Assembly: GCF_024734665.1 (NCBI RefSeq)
Contig: NZ_CP102931.1
Coordinates: 1,424,001-1,488,000, forward strand
Reading direction: 5' to 3'
Length of the DNA: 64,000 nt
From: Variovorax paradoxus
GTDB lineage: Bacteria > Pseudomonadota > Gammaproteobacteria > Burkholderiales > Burkholderiaceae_C
Positions 44,362-53,234 of this stretch are shown in pieces (the stretch's first letter is position 1; each line of letters starts with the position of its first letter). A program made the position numbers and the translations under genes. The notes under the pieces were generated by a model. The model did not search any database and was not told the DNA's origin. It saw only the letters and a list, made by a program, of their open reading frames with translations.

Positions 44362-45444
44362 TCATGCCGAGATGCAATTCGCAATCGCGCGGCCCACGTC
44401 CACGGTGTTGGCGGTCCCGCCCATATCTCGAGTACGCGGACCTTCGCTCAGCACGGTCTCGATGGCCGAGATCACCGCAGCCGAAGCCTCTGCGTACACA
44501 GGGTCGTTGTTGCCCAGATGGTCCAGCATCAGTGCGGCCGACCAGATCTGGCCGATCGGGTTGGCGATGCCCTTGCCGGCGATGTCGGGTGCCGAGCCGT
44601 GCACCGGTTCGAACAGCGAGGGGAATTTGCGTTCGGGGTTCAGGTTGGCCGAGGGCGCAATGCCGATAGTGCCGGTGCAGGCCGGGCCCAGGTCCGACAG
44701 GATGTCGCCGAACAGGTTGGATGCCACCACCACGTCGAACCAGTCGGGGTGCTGCACGAAATGCGCGCACAGGATGTCGATGTGGTACTTGCTCGTCGCC
44801 ACGTCGGGGTAGCGCGTGGCGATCTCGGCCAGGCGCTCGTCCCAGTAGGGCATGGTGATCGAGATGCCGTTCGACTTGGTGGCGGCCACCAGGTTCTTGC
44901 GCTTGCGGCGATTGGCGAGCTGGAACGCGTAGTCGATGATGCGGTCCACGCCGGTGCGGGTGAACACGGCCTCCTGGATCGCCATCTCGCGCGGCGTGCC
45001 TTCGAATAGGCGCCCGCCCACCGAGGTGTATTCGCCCTCGGTGTTCTCGCGCACCACCAGAAAGTCGATGTCGCCGGGCTTGCGGTGCGCCAGCGGGCCG
45101 GGCACGCCGGGCATCAGGCGCACGGGGCGCAGGTTCACGTACTGGTCGAAGTCGCGGCGGATCTTGATGAGCAGGCCCCACACCGCGATGTGGTCGGGCA
45201 CTTTGTCGGGCGCACCCACCGCACCGAAATAGATCGCGTCGTGGCCCTGGATCTTGTCGGCCCAGTCGGCCGGCATCATCAGGCCCGTGCGCACATAGTG
45301 GTCGGAGCCCCAGTCGAAGTGGTCGTACGAAAAATCGATGCCGAAGCGGCGACCGACCGCATCGAGTACGCGCAACCCTTCGGGCATGACCTCGACGCCG
45401 ATGCCGTCTCCGGGAATGACGGCAATCCTGTGCTTTTTCTGCAT
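44362..45444 (-). CDS. Tartrate/D-malate-type dehydrogenase (isopropylmalate dehydrogenase superfamily)
   Basis: A 360-residue NAD-dependent decarboxylating dehydrogenase. The start at 45444 gives MQKKHRIAVIPGDGIGVEV, the family opening. Substrate and metal residues appear in VNLRPVRLMPGVPGP, VVRENTEGEYTSVGG, the Lys/Tyr region YDVAT-like KYHIDILCAHFVQHP, and the metal-binding LFGDILSDLGPACTG. The nucleotide-binding end reads FEPVHGSAPDIAGKGIANP. The VRENTEGEY form is that of tartrate dehydrogenase/D-malate dehydrogenase rather than LeuB. It heads the minus-strand cluster, with a repeat-containing control region upstream (45569-45658). Confidence 0.88.
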   Translation of the reverse strand: MQKKHRIAVIPGDGIGVEVMPEGLRVLDAVGRRFGIDFSYDHFDWGSDHYVRTGLMMPADWADKIQGHDAIYFGAVGAPDKVPDHIAVWGLLIKIRRDFDQYVNLRPVRLMPGVPGPLAHRKPGDIDFLVVRENTEGEYTSVGGRLFEGTPREMAIQEAVFTRTGVDRIIDYAFQLANRRKRKNLVAATKSNGISITMPYWDERLAEIATRYPDVATSKYHIDILCAHFVQHPDWFDVVVASNLFGDILSDLGPACTGTIGIAPSANLNPERKFPSLFEPVHGSAPDIAGKGIANPIGQIWSAALMLDHLGNNDPVYAEASAAVISAIETVLSEGPRTRDMGGTANTVDVGRAIANCISA

Positions 45445-45793
45445 TGACTCAACCTGTTCCAAGTTCGTTTCGTTCGGTGCGCCAGCGCTCGTGACGCCGG
45501 GCTTGTCGAAAAATTCTAGAAGCGAGAACTGGGCCTGAAGAGGGGGTTGGCACTCAAATGGCCTTGACAAAATAAGAAGGCAAAGCGGAACGCCTTCACA
45601 GGAGATTTCTCGGATTTCTTGTCATTAAATTGACTTTGACTTCAGAAAATTAGAAGGCGACAAGCATCCGCGACCGACCGCTTGCCGGCTCCGACAACCG
45701 GTTCATGAAGGTTTTCTGAAGCCCTCGGCGCGGGCGTACCGGATACTCCACGCGCTTGCGATGCGCTCCGCAGAGACCGCCGCCTGGAGGACC
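45445..45793. other. Divergent intergenic region (dehydrogenase / histidine kinase)
   Basis: The 349 bases hold no gene. They contain the direct repeats and inverted repeat listed at 45569-45658 and must contain promoters for both flanking genes. The TTGACA at 45564-45569 would be a good -35 for rightward transcription, but no clear -10 follows at the right spacing. Confidence 0.45.
45569..45658. promoter_or_regulatory. Direct-repeat regulatory site
   Basis: AAAATNAGAAGGC occurs twice in the same orientation (45569-45581 and 45646-45658), 77 bases apart. The first also forms an inverted repeat GAAGGC ... GCCTTC (45576-45597). A binding site for a regulator of the dehydrogenase gene or the kinase gene is likely; no regulator gene is adjacent. 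Confidence 0.45.
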
Positions 45794-47221
45794 ATGAATC
45801 TTTTGCCTGTCGCCATGACGGCGCTTGCCCGGCGCTGGAGACGGTGGTTGCAGCCCTCGCTGCTGCGGCGCCTGCTGCTGGCGCAGACCGCGGTGGTCGT
45901 GCTGCTGTGGGGTGCCATCCTGGCGCTGTTCCTGTACGACTCCAACCGCGTGACGGATCTGGTGCGCTACGACAAGATCTTCGATAGCGTCATCACGATT
46001 GCACAGAACCTCGCGGCCGACCCCGCCCGTCAGCAGGAGGCCCTGAAGGCCTTCGACATGGCGCTGCTCGAAACATCGGGTGACTTCAGTTCAGAGACGG
46101 ACAAGGCGCCCGTCATGCAGGTGTGGCAGCGGGGGCGGCTCATCTTCAACTCCACGGCTGCCGCGCCGGTCATGCACACGGCAGCGCCGGGCCGGGTGGA
46201 GAACGTGCGCGTCGGCGAGCGCGTGTGGCGCGCGCGCATGATGACTTCGCCATCGCTCGACACCCGCGTGCTGCTGGCCGAGCCGAAGGTGCTGCGTTTC
46301 AGCTTCACTGTCGACCACCGCAGCTACTACTTGCTGCCGCTGGCCATCAGCCTGCCGTTTCTCGTCTTTCCGGCGTGGCTTTCGGTGCTGTTCGCGCTGC
46401 GTCCCTGGCGGCAGGTGACGCAAGAGACTGCCGAGCGCGGCCCGGCCGACCTGACGCCGCTGAGCTTCGAGCCGCGGCACAAGGAGCTGCAGCCGCTGGT
46501 GCGCAGCATCAACGACCTGCTGCGCAGCGTGCGCGACCGGGCATCGCGCGAGCGAGTGCTGATCGCCGATGCGGCGAATGAACTGCGCACGCCGCTCGAT
46601 GCGATGCGCGTGAATGTGGAGGCGCTGAAGGAGCAGACCGCCGACGCAGGCCAGCGCGAGCTCATGGTCAACCTGCTGCGCAGCAACGACCGCGCCGCGC
46701 GGCTGGTGGGCCAGCTGCAGCAGTTGATGCGCAGCGACGAGATGCCGCAGGATGCCGTGCCCATGCTGCTTGCGTTCGATGCGCTGGTGCAGGAGCGCGT
46801 TCTGTTCGTGGAAGGCCTGGCCTGCGTGCGCGGTATCAGGCTGGACTTCGTGTCCGAAGGCGCGGTGCTGGTGTTCGGAGAGCGTGAGAGCCTGATCTCG
46901 ATGGTGAGCAATCTCATCGAGAACGCCATCAAGTACAGCCCGGACGGCGGCATTGTCACCGTGCGCGTTGCGTGCGAACCGGAATCGTCGAAGGCCGTGC
47001 TGCGCGTGACGGACCAGGGGCCGGGCATTCCGCCGGAGCTGCGCGAGCGCGTGTTCGACCGCTTCTTTCGCAACCCGGACCAGACGCAGTCGGGCAGCGG
47101 ACTGGGGTTGGCGATCGTTCGTTCGGTGCTGAACAAACATGGCGGCCGGATCGAACTGGCGGCCGGTGAAGACGGGAGCGGCCTGTGCGCGACCGTGTGG
47201 CTTCCGTTGTCGACGGGCTGA
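45794..47221 (+). CDS. Sensor histidine kinase-like protein lacking the phospho-acceptor His
   Basis: A 475-residue membrane protein laid out like QseC/TctE-type kinases; GGAGG lies 3 bases before the start. It has a membrane segment at about 25-50, a periplasmic part, a second membrane segment at about 178-200, then the dimerisation helix and ATPase domain. The expected motif AxAAHELRTPL reads ADAANELRTPLDAM: Asn 262 (codon AAT, 46577-46579) replaces the His that receives phosphate; CAT to AAT is a one-base change. The ATPase domain is intact (SNLIENAIKYS, DQGPGIP, GSGLGLAIV). No response-regulator gene is adjacent. It cannot autophosphorylate at the usual site; it may be a decaying kinase, a phosphatase-only or regulatory pseudokinase. 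Confidence 0.88.
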   Translation: MNLLPVAMTALARRWRRWLQPSLLRRLLLAQTAVVVLLWGAILALFLYDSNRVTDLVRYDKIFDSVITIAQNLAADPARQQEALKAFDMALLETSGDFSSETDKAPVMQVWQRGRLIFNSTAAAPVMHTAAPGRVENVRVGERVWRARMMTSPSLDTRVLLAEPKVLRFSFTVDHRSYYLLPLAISLPFLVFPAWLSVLFALRPWRQVTQETAERGPADLTPLSFEPRHKELQPLVRSINDLLRSVRDRASRERVLIADAANELRTPLDAMRVNVEALKEQTADAGQRELMVNLLRSNDRAARLVGQLQQLMRSDEMPQDAVPMLLAFDALVQERVLFVEGLACVRGIRLDFVSEGAVLVFGERESLISMVSNLIENAIKYSPDGGIVTVRVACEPESSKAVLRVTDQGPGIPPELRERVFDRFFRNPDQTQSGSGLGLAIVRSVLNKHGGRIELAAGEDGSGLCATVWLPLSTG

Positions 47222-47252
47222 CAGGGCCTTGCGTCCCTCGTACCATGACCCG

Positions 47253-48110
47253 ATGCGAACACTCCAACTCCCCACCGGCGGCGAGATGCCGGTACTCGGT
47301 CTCGGCACCTGGCGCATGGGCGAAAACGCGGGGCATCGCGCGGCCGAAGTGAAGGCGGTGCGCGAGGCCATCGCGCTCGGCTACCGGCTCATCGACACCG
47401 CCGAGATGTACGGCGAAGGCGGCGCTGAAACCGTCCTGGGCCAGGCCATCGGCGAGGCCTTGCGCGCGAGCGACGTGCGGCGCGAAGAGCTCTTCATCGT
47501 CAGCAAGGTTTATCCGCACAACGCCAGCCGCCGTGGCACGCGCGATGCCTGCGAGCGCAGCCTGAAGCGGCTGGGGCTCGACGCCGTCGATCTCTACCTG
47601 CTGCACTGGCGCGGCAGCCATCCGCTGCGCGAGACGGTCGCGGCGATGCATTCGCTGGTGGCCGACGGGCGCATCGCCCACTGGGGCGTGAGCAACTTCG
47701 ACACCGACGATATGGAGGAGCTGGCGCAGGCTGTGGGCGATGGTCCGGAGTGCGCGGCCAATCAGGTGTACCTGTCGCTCGGCGAGCGCGGCCCGGAGTT
47801 CAGCCTGCTGCCCTGGCTGCACGAACATGGCATGCCGCTGATGGCCTACAGCCCGATCGACCAGGGCGCGCTGGCTGAAGACGACGGGCTGGGCGAATTG
47901 GCCGAGCGGCTCGGTGTGACGGCTGCGCAACTGGCACTGGCCGCGGTGATCGCGCGGCCCGGCGTGGCGGCGATCCCGAAGGCGGTGCGCAGTGCGCACC
48001 TGAAGGAGAACCTGGCCGCCGCAGAGCTGGAGCTCGATGCGGCGACTCTTGAAGAACTCGACCGGCTGCACCCACCGCCGCGGCGCAAGGGGCCGCTGGC
48101 GATGATCTAG
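47253..48110 (+). CDS. Aldo/keto reductase
   Basis: A 285-residue NADPH-dependent reductase with a TIM-barrel fold. The catalytic tetrad is Asp 48 and Tyr 53 (LIDTAEMYGEGGAE), Lys 85 (FIVSKVYPHN) and His 118 (LYLLHWRGS). The cofactor end has AIPKAVRSAHLKENL. It is close to the YeaE/DkgA-like group of prokaryotic aldo/keto reductases that reduce small aldehydes and ketones. It lies 31 bases after the kinase-like gene on the same strand and may be co-transcribed with it. Confidence 0.92.
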   Translation: MRTLQLPTGGEMPVLGLGTWRMGENAGHRAAEVKAVREAIALGYRLIDTAEMYGEGGAETVLGQAIGEALRASDVRREELFIVSKVYPHNASRRGTRDACERSLKRLGLDAVDLYLLHWRGSHPLRETVAAMHSLVADGRIAHWGVSNFDTDDMEELAQAVGDGPECAANQVYLSLGERGPEFSLLPWLHEHGMPLMAYSPIDQGALAEDDGLGELAERLGVTAAQLALAAVIARPGVAAIPKAVRSAHLKENLAAAELELDAATLEELDRLHPPPRRKGPLAMI

Positions 48111-48118
48111 CAAAAGGC

Positions 48119-49609
48119 TCAGTGGGCTTCGGCCTGCTTGGCCGCAGCGATCACTGCCTGTTCGTCGTGCTTCGCTCCATTGAGGAACAGGTTCAGCAGC
48201 ACCGCCGCAATCGACGCCAGCAGAATGCCCGATTCGATCAGCGAGTGAATCGCATGCGGCATCCACTGCTTGAAGTTGGGCGCGATCAACGGAATCATGC
48301 CGATGCCGATCGACACCGCGACGATCATCGCGTTGTGCCGGTTGGTCTTGAAGTCCACGCCCGACAAAATGCGGATGCCGGTGGCCGCCACCATGCCGAA
48401 CATCACGAGGCCCGCACCGCCGAGCACCACCGTGGGCAGCGACTCGACCAGCGCCGCCATCTTCGGCAACAGGCCCAGCACGATCAGGATCGCGCCGCCG
48501 GCCACGCACACATAGCGGCTCTTGATGCCGGTGACGGCCACGAGGCCCACGTTCTGCGAGAAGCTGGTGTACGGGAATGTGTTGAAGATGCCGCCGATCA
48601 GCGTGCCCAGGCCGTCTGTGCGCAGGCCGCGGGCCAGGTCCTTCTGGCTGATCTTGCGGTCGGTCATCTCACCCAGCGCGAGGAACATGCCGGTCGATTC
48701 GATCATCACCACGATCATGATGAGGGTCATCGTCAAGATCAGGATCGGGTCGAACTGCGGCATGCCGAAGTGAAAGGGCAGCACGATGTCGACCCACGCG
48801 GCCTTGCCCACTTTCTCGTAAGTCATGAGCCCGGTGATCGAGGCCACCACTGCGCCAATCACGATGCCGAGCAGCACCGAGATGTTGGCGATGAAGCCCT
48901 TCGCGTACTTGACGATCAACAAGATCGACACCAGCACCAGCGCAGCCACGCCGAAGCCCGACAGGTCTGCGTACTTGGGGTTGGGCACGGTGGGCATGAT
49001 CGCGAAGCCCTTGGGCACGGCGGGAATGGAGCTGCCGGGCGAAGTTACTTCGGCCAGCCACTTCGCATAGACCGGGTCGACCAGCGCGGGCGCCGTCGGG
49101 CCCACGGGGTTGCCGAAGATCCAGTTGATGCCCACGCGCATCAGGCTGATGCCGATGACCGCGATGATGGTGCCGGTGACCACCGGCGGAAAGAAGCGCA
49201 GCATTCGGCTCACCAGCGGCGCAATCAGTATCGACACCACACCCGCGCCGATGATGGCGCCGAACAGTAGCTGCGCACCGTTCTGGCCCGGGTTGGCATT
49301 GGCGATGGCGACCATCGGCGCGACGGACGCGAAGGTCACGCCCATCATCACGGGCAGCTTGATGCCGAAGAACTGCGTGGCGCCCAGCGCCTGGATCAGC
49401 GTGGCGATGCCGCAGCAGAAGAGGTCGGCCGAGATCAGCAGCGCGACCTCGTCCGGCGTGAGCTTGAGCGCGCGCCCGACGATCAGCGGCACCGCGACGG
49501 CGCCCGCATACATCACCAGCACGTGCTGCAGGCCAAGGGCCGCGAGCTTGCCCGAAGGCAGGCGCTGGTCCACGGGATGAACTGTTGAGAGAGAACTGTC
49601 GGCCGTCAT
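48119..49609 (-). CDS. NCS2 nucleobase (xanthine/uracil-type) permease
   Basis: A 496-residue, 14-helix permease. The start at 49609 (MTADSSLSTVHPVDQ) has AGGAG 9 bases upstream. NCS2 marks include LQHVLVMYAGAVAVPLIVG near residue 28, ATLIQALGATQFFGIKLPVMMG, the substrate motif TFPYTSFSQNVGLVAVTGIKSR (QNVG with the following T is the xanthine/urate-type motif), and the GGAGLVMFGMVAATGI end block. Its promoter region carries a TGTATACA palindrome (49690-49697), like that ahead of the NCS1 operon. Confidence 0.92.
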   Translation of the reverse strand: MTADSSLSTVHPVDQRLPSGKLAALGLQHVLVMYAGAVAVPLIVGRALKLTPDEVALLISADLFCCGIATLIQALGATQFFGIKLPVMMGVTFASVAPMVAIANANPGQNGAQLLFGAIIGAGVVSILIAPLVSRMLRFFPPVVTGTIIAVIGISLMRVGINWIFGNPVGPTAPALVDPVYAKWLAEVTSPGSSIPAVPKGFAIMPTVPNPKYADLSGFGVAALVLVSILLIVKYAKGFIANISVLLGIVIGAVVASITGLMTYEKVGKAAWVDIVLPFHFGMPQFDPILILTMTLIMIVVMIESTGMFLALGEMTDRKISQKDLARGLRTDGLGTLIGGIFNTFPYTSFSQNVGLVAVTGIKSRYVCVAGGAILIVLGLLPKMAALVESLPTVVLGGAGLVMFGMVAATGIRILSGVDFKTNRHNAMIVAVSIGIGMIPLIAPNFKQWMPHAIHSLIESGILLASIAAVLLNLFLNGAKHDEQAVIAAAKQAEAH

Positions 49610-49672
49610 CGTTGGGCTCCTGCTGCGGCGAGAAGGAAGGTGGGCGACACGGCTTGGCATGCGCACACCCCG

Positions 49673-49699
49673 TTTTGTGTACGCCAAACTGTATACAAC
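49673..49699. promoter_or_regulatory. Palindromic operator candidate upstream of the NCS2 permease gene
   Basis: TGTATACA at 49690-49697 is a perfect 8-bp palindrome within CTGTATACAAC. A second, weaker half-similar site TTTTGTGTACG lies at 49673-49683. The core is the same as in the NCS1 operon operator at 54784, suggesting the GntR protein at 51700-52455 acts on both. Confidence 0.5.
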
Positions 49700-49813
49700 T
49701 TATGCAACAATCCAGACTCTGGAAAACCCGCATCCGCGGAGGGGCCTCGCCGAGTGGTCAAGGCCGCAAGACTGGCGCCGGCCGCCGGGACCATCGACGC
49801 ATAAGTCCCTGCG

Positions 49814-51586
49814 CTATGGGCGTGGCCGGGCCTCGCGCACCGTGAGGCCCGAGGCCGCCTGCTTGGCATCGTGCTTCGCGATGGCCGCCTCGCTCGCCAC
49901 ATCCTCGGCATGGCTGAACATGCCCGGCGGAATGCGCACCGCGCCGATGGACAGCGTGGAGAAGGGCGTGAATCGGACCACGCCATGCCGGTCCTCGCCT
50001 TCGATGCCGCCGGACTGTCTTTCCGCCTCGTCGTAGAGGCTGGGCGCCTGCCGGTTGAAGTCGTCGATCAGGGCGGTGCAGCGCCGGTGCCAATCGGGGC
50101 TTTGGAACAGCACCAGGAAGTCGTCGCCGCCGATGTGGCCGACGAAGTCGCGGTGGGCGTCTGCGTGCTGCGTCGCCAGCCGCGCGAGCAGCAAGATCAT
50201 TTCGTCGCCGCGCCAGTAGCCGTAGTGGTCGTTGAACACCTTGAAGTTGTTCAGGTCGGCATAGCAGGCGGCAAAGTCGGCGCCGCTGTCGAGCAGGCGC
50301 GCGATGTGGATGTTGATGGGGATGTTGCCCGGCAACGAGGTCAGCGGATTGGCGTGCCGTGCGGCCTCGATGCGCGCCTCGGTCACGGCGCGCACGAGCT
50401 GGTCGCCGGTGCCCAGGCCAACGTAGCGCTTCTTCTCGGTGACGATGAAACCTTCGCTCAGGTAGCGCTGGTCTTCCGACATCAGGATGCCGAGCAGGCT
50501 CTCGACGTTCTCTTCGCGCTCCACGATGCGTGGAGTGCTGCTGCCGTAGGCCAGGCAGGGGCGGCGGCCGTGGACCTCGCGGAAGTACATCCGCGCATAG
50601 TCGTTCATGAACGACTGCCGGTTGATCAGCGAAACGGGGGTGCCCTTGTCGACCACGGCGAGCGCATGCAGCTCGGGGTGTTTCTGGAAGATTGCAGAGA
50701 CCTCGTCGATCGGCGTCTGCGGGTTGAGCGCCGGCGCCTGGATGACCGACAGGCTGCGCAGCACATTGGGCTGCGACGTTTGAGACGCATGCGGCATCAC
50801 CGCGATGCGGGTGTCGCGGATGGTGGCTGCCATGGGCTCAGGCAGCGCTGGCTGCAGCGCCGGCGCCGGCCGGCCGAACAGGTAGCCCTGGCCATGGGCA
50901 ATGCCGAGGTCGCGCAGCACGTGCAGGTCTTTCGCGTCTTCCACGCCCTCGGCGATGAGCTCGGTGCCCAGCGCGTTGCCGAAGCCGACGATGGCACGTA
51001 CCAGCGCCACGCTCTGCGGGCTGTTCGCGATGCCCTGCGTCAGCAGCTTATCGATCTTCACGAAGTCCGGCTGCAGGTCTTTCCAGCGCCGCAGGTTGGA
51101 ATGGCCTTCGCCGAAGTCGTCGAGCGCGACGCGCGCGCCCAGCGCATGCAGCGTCTCGACCGCACGCCCAAGCGCCTCAGGGCTGCCGGTGGCGCGCTGC
51201 TCGGTGAGCTCCACGGTCACGTCGCGGGCGCTGACGTTGTGGTGCGCGAGCATGCGTTCGAACCAGCACGCCGTGCCCACGCCGCCCGTGGCCGCGGCCA
51301 GCGCGTCGGCGCTCATGTTCACGAACAGCCGGCCCGCATCGGGCAGGCGGCCCCACTCGACGAGGATGGCTTCCACGCACTGCAGCTCGAACTCGGTCAG
51401 CCGCGACTCGGCCGCGGCAAGTGCAAGCAGCGCCTGCGGGCTGTGGAGCGGGGTGCCGGCCGGTCCGCGAATGAGGGCTTCATGGCCGAAGACCGTGCCC
51501 TTGCGCAGATCCACGATGGGCTGGAAGAAGGGCGAGATCGCAGGAGGCGAGGCAGGGGTGGCGTTGGGCCGGGTTTGCCGGGGCAT
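49814..51586 (-). CDS. EAL - CBS-like - GGDEF cyclic-di-GMP protein
   Basis: A 590-residue cytoplasmic protein. An EAL domain spans about 20-250 with HEALIRG (35-41), FVNMSADAL, VTVELTEQ, VALDDFGEGHSNL, DFVKID and AEGVEDAKDL...GQGYLFG; all the metal and substrate positions look intact, so cyclic-di-GMP hydrolysis is likely. A linker with CBS-like sequence follows (PIDEVSAIFQKHPELHALAVVDKG). A GGDEF domain ends the protein, with active-site GGDDF, preceded by HRDFVGHI, so no classical RxxD inhibitory site is evident. No membrane segment. This EAL-first order is unusual but known. It stands between two permease genes with no clear partner. Confidence 0.9.
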   Translation of the reverse strand: MPRQTRPNATPASPPAISPFFQPIVDLRKGTVFGHEALIRGPAGTPLHSPQALLALAAAESRLTEFELQCVEAILVEWGRLPDAGRLFVNMSADALAAATGGVGTACWFERMLAHHNVSARDVTVELTEQRATGSPEALGRAVETLHALGARVALDDFGEGHSNLRRWKDLQPDFVKIDKLLTQGIANSPQSVALVRAIVGFGNALGTELIAEGVEDAKDLHVLRDLGIAHGQGYLFGRPAPALQPALPEPMAATIRDTRIAVMPHASQTSQPNVLRSLSVIQAPALNPQTPIDEVSAIFQKHPELHALAVVDKGTPVSLINRQSFMNDYARMYFREVHGRRPCLAYGSSTPRIVEREENVESLLGILMSEDQRYLSEGFIVTEKKRYVGLGTGDQLVRAVTEARIEAARHANPLTSLPGNIPINIHIARLLDSGADFAACYADLNNFKVFNDHYGYWRGDEMILLLARLATQHADAHRDFVGHIGGDDFLVLFQSPDWHRRCTALIDDFNRQAPSLYDEAERQSGGIEGEDRHGVVRFTPFSTLSIGAVRIPPGMFSHAEDVASEAAIAKHDAKQAASGLTVREARPRP

Positions 51587-51699
51587 GCTGTGGAAGTTGT
51601 TCGTCGGCGGCGCTCGCGCACGGGAAAAACGCGTAAGCCATTCGGGCTACAGCATGACGCGGTTGTGTGACAGCCGCACCGGCCCTGCCGGCCGTGGGG

Positions 51700-52455
51700 T
51701 CAGGCGAGCAGCGCCTTGACCAGGTCGAGCTGGCGGTCGGGCTTGTCGGTGCCGAGTTCGAGGCTGGATTCGATGCGCTCCAGGTGGTCGATCATGCTCG
51801 TCACCGCGGCCTCCACATCGCCCTTGCGGCACAGGCGCAGGAAATCGGAGTGCTCGTCCGACGAGCAATGCGGGTCGTTCGACGAGTGGTAGAGCATGGC
51901 GATCAGCGAGCTGCGCGCCACCAGTTCGCGCACCAGCTCGGCCAGCGTGCGGTTGCCCGTGGCCTCGGCCAGCGCCACGTGGAAGTCGCCCAGCAGCTTC
52001 TCGCGCACGGTGCCAGTGGTGGTGGTCTGGCGCAGCGCGGTGCGCTCGAACTTGATGTGCTGCTCCAGCACCTGGTAGTCGCGCGGCCGCGCGGCGGCGA
52101 TGAACAGGCGCACCACCTCGCTTTCGAGGATGCGGCGCACCGCGAAAACCTCGCGGGCCTCTTCCACCGAGGGCTGGCAGACGAAGGCGCCCTTGTCGGG
52201 AATCATCTCGATGAGCTTGTCTTTCGACAGCATCAGCAGCGCGGCGCGTACCTTGGTGCGGCTCACCGAATACACCCGGCCCAGCGCTTCTTCGCGCAGC
52301 CAGGTGCCGGGCGGCAGGCGCTTCTCGACGATCGCGGTGGCGATGTCGTTGGCGATGCTTTCGATGGAGCTGTTCTTGTCGGCTGCAGCCACGCCGTTCT
52401 CGACCGGAACGGCGGTGGCGGGGGAAGCGGAGGGTTTGGAACTGGCGCGAGGCAT
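51700..52455 (-). CDS. GntR-family (FadR/FCD subfamily) regulator
   Basis: A 251-residue regulator; the start at 52455 follows the preceding gene by 14 bases. The winged helix (about 28-95) has LPPGTWLREEALGRVYSVSRTKVRAALLMLSKDKLIEM. The FCD domain (about 105-235) has the helical pattern with EVVRLFIAAARPRD, LLGDFHVALAEATGNR and EHSDFLRLCRKGD. It closes the operon NCS1 permease - racemase - regulator and is the likely ligand of the TTTGTATACAAA palindrome at 54784, making control autogenous. Effector probably a hydantoin, allantoin or related ureide, by context. Confidence 0.9.
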   Translation of the reverse strand: MPRASSKPSASPATAVPVENGVAAADKNSSIESIANDIATAIVEKRLPPGTWLREEALGRVYSVSRTKVRAALLMLSKDKLIEMIPDKGAFVCQPSVEEAREVFAVRRILESEVVRLFIAAARPRDYQVLEQHIKFERTALRQTTTTGTVREKLLGDFHVALAEATGNRTLAELVRELVARSSLIAMLYHSSNDPHCSSDEHSDFLRLCRKGDVEAAVTSMIDHLERIESSLELGTDKPDRQLDLVKALLA

Positions 52456-52469
52456 GCGCGGATTGTGGC

Positions 52470-53207
52470 CTAGCGCGGGAGAGTGAAGCCCTCGAGTGCA
52501 CCAATGATGGGCTTGGGCAGGGGCTTTGCCAGCTCTCCGTGCTTGCTGGTGCGCAGCTTCAGGGCAACGAGCGATTCGATCAGCTTGGTGCCCGCGGCCA
52601 CGCCATCGATCACGGGCACGCCGAGCACCTGCTCGATGTGCGCGCACAGGTCGGTCATGCCGGCACAGCCGAGCACGATGCAGTCGGAGCCGTCTTCTTC
52701 GAGCGCGCGCCGGCACTCGTCGACGATGCGTTCCCGCGCACCCGAGCCGGGCTCTTCCAGTTCGAGCACGGGCAGTTCGCAGGCGCGCACGTTGGCGCAG
52801 AAGCGCTCCATGCCGTAGATCTCGGCCAGGTGCCAGGCCTGGCCCATGGTGCGGCCCAGCGTGGTCACCACGCTGAAGCGGCTGCCGATCATGCTGGCCA
52901 GGTGCATCGCCGCTTCGGCGATGCCTACCACGGGGCCGCGTGCCAGCTCGCGCGCGGCCTTCAGGCCCGGGTCGCCGAAGCAGGCGATCACGTAGCCGTC
53001 GATGCCGTCGCGCTCGCCCGAAGCGATCTCCTGCAGCAAGCCCGGCACGGCCAGCGCCTCGTCGTAGTGACTCTCGATGGAGACCGGCCCCATGGCCGGG
53101 CTCACGGCCACGATCTCGGTGCCGGCGTGCGCCACCGCGCGGGCGCAGGCGCCGATCTTCTCGGTCATGCTCCAGGTGGTGTTGGGATTGATGATCTTGA
53201 TGCGCAC
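52470..53207 (-). CDS. Hydantoin/allantoin racemase (Asp/Glu racemase superfamily)
   Basis: A 245-residue cofactor-independent racemase. The opening MRIKIINPNTTWSMT is that of hydantoin racemases. The two catalytic cysteines fall at Cys 76 (IACFGDPGL) and Cys 181 (LGCAGM), the positions known for HyuA-type hydantoin racemases. It would invert the stereocentre of a 5-substituted hydantoin or of allantoin. It sits 27 bases below the NCS1 permease gene and 14 bases before gntR in one operon. No hydantoinase, allantoinase or carbamoylase gene is in the window. Confidence 0.9.
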   Translation of the reverse strand: MRIKIINPNTTWSMTEKIGACARAVAHAGTEIVAVSPAMGPVSIESHYDEALAVPGLLQEIASGERDGIDGYVIACFGDPGLKAARELARGPVVGIAEAAMHLASMIGSRFSVVTTLGRTMGQAWHLAEIYGMERFCANVRACELPVLELEEPGSGARERIVDECRRALEEDGSDCIVLGCAGMTDLCAHIEQVLGVPVIDGVAAGTKLIESLVALKLRTSKHGELAKPLPKPIIGALEGFTLPR

Positions 53208-53234
53208 GGCGCGGCCCTTTCTTTCTCTTTCAGT

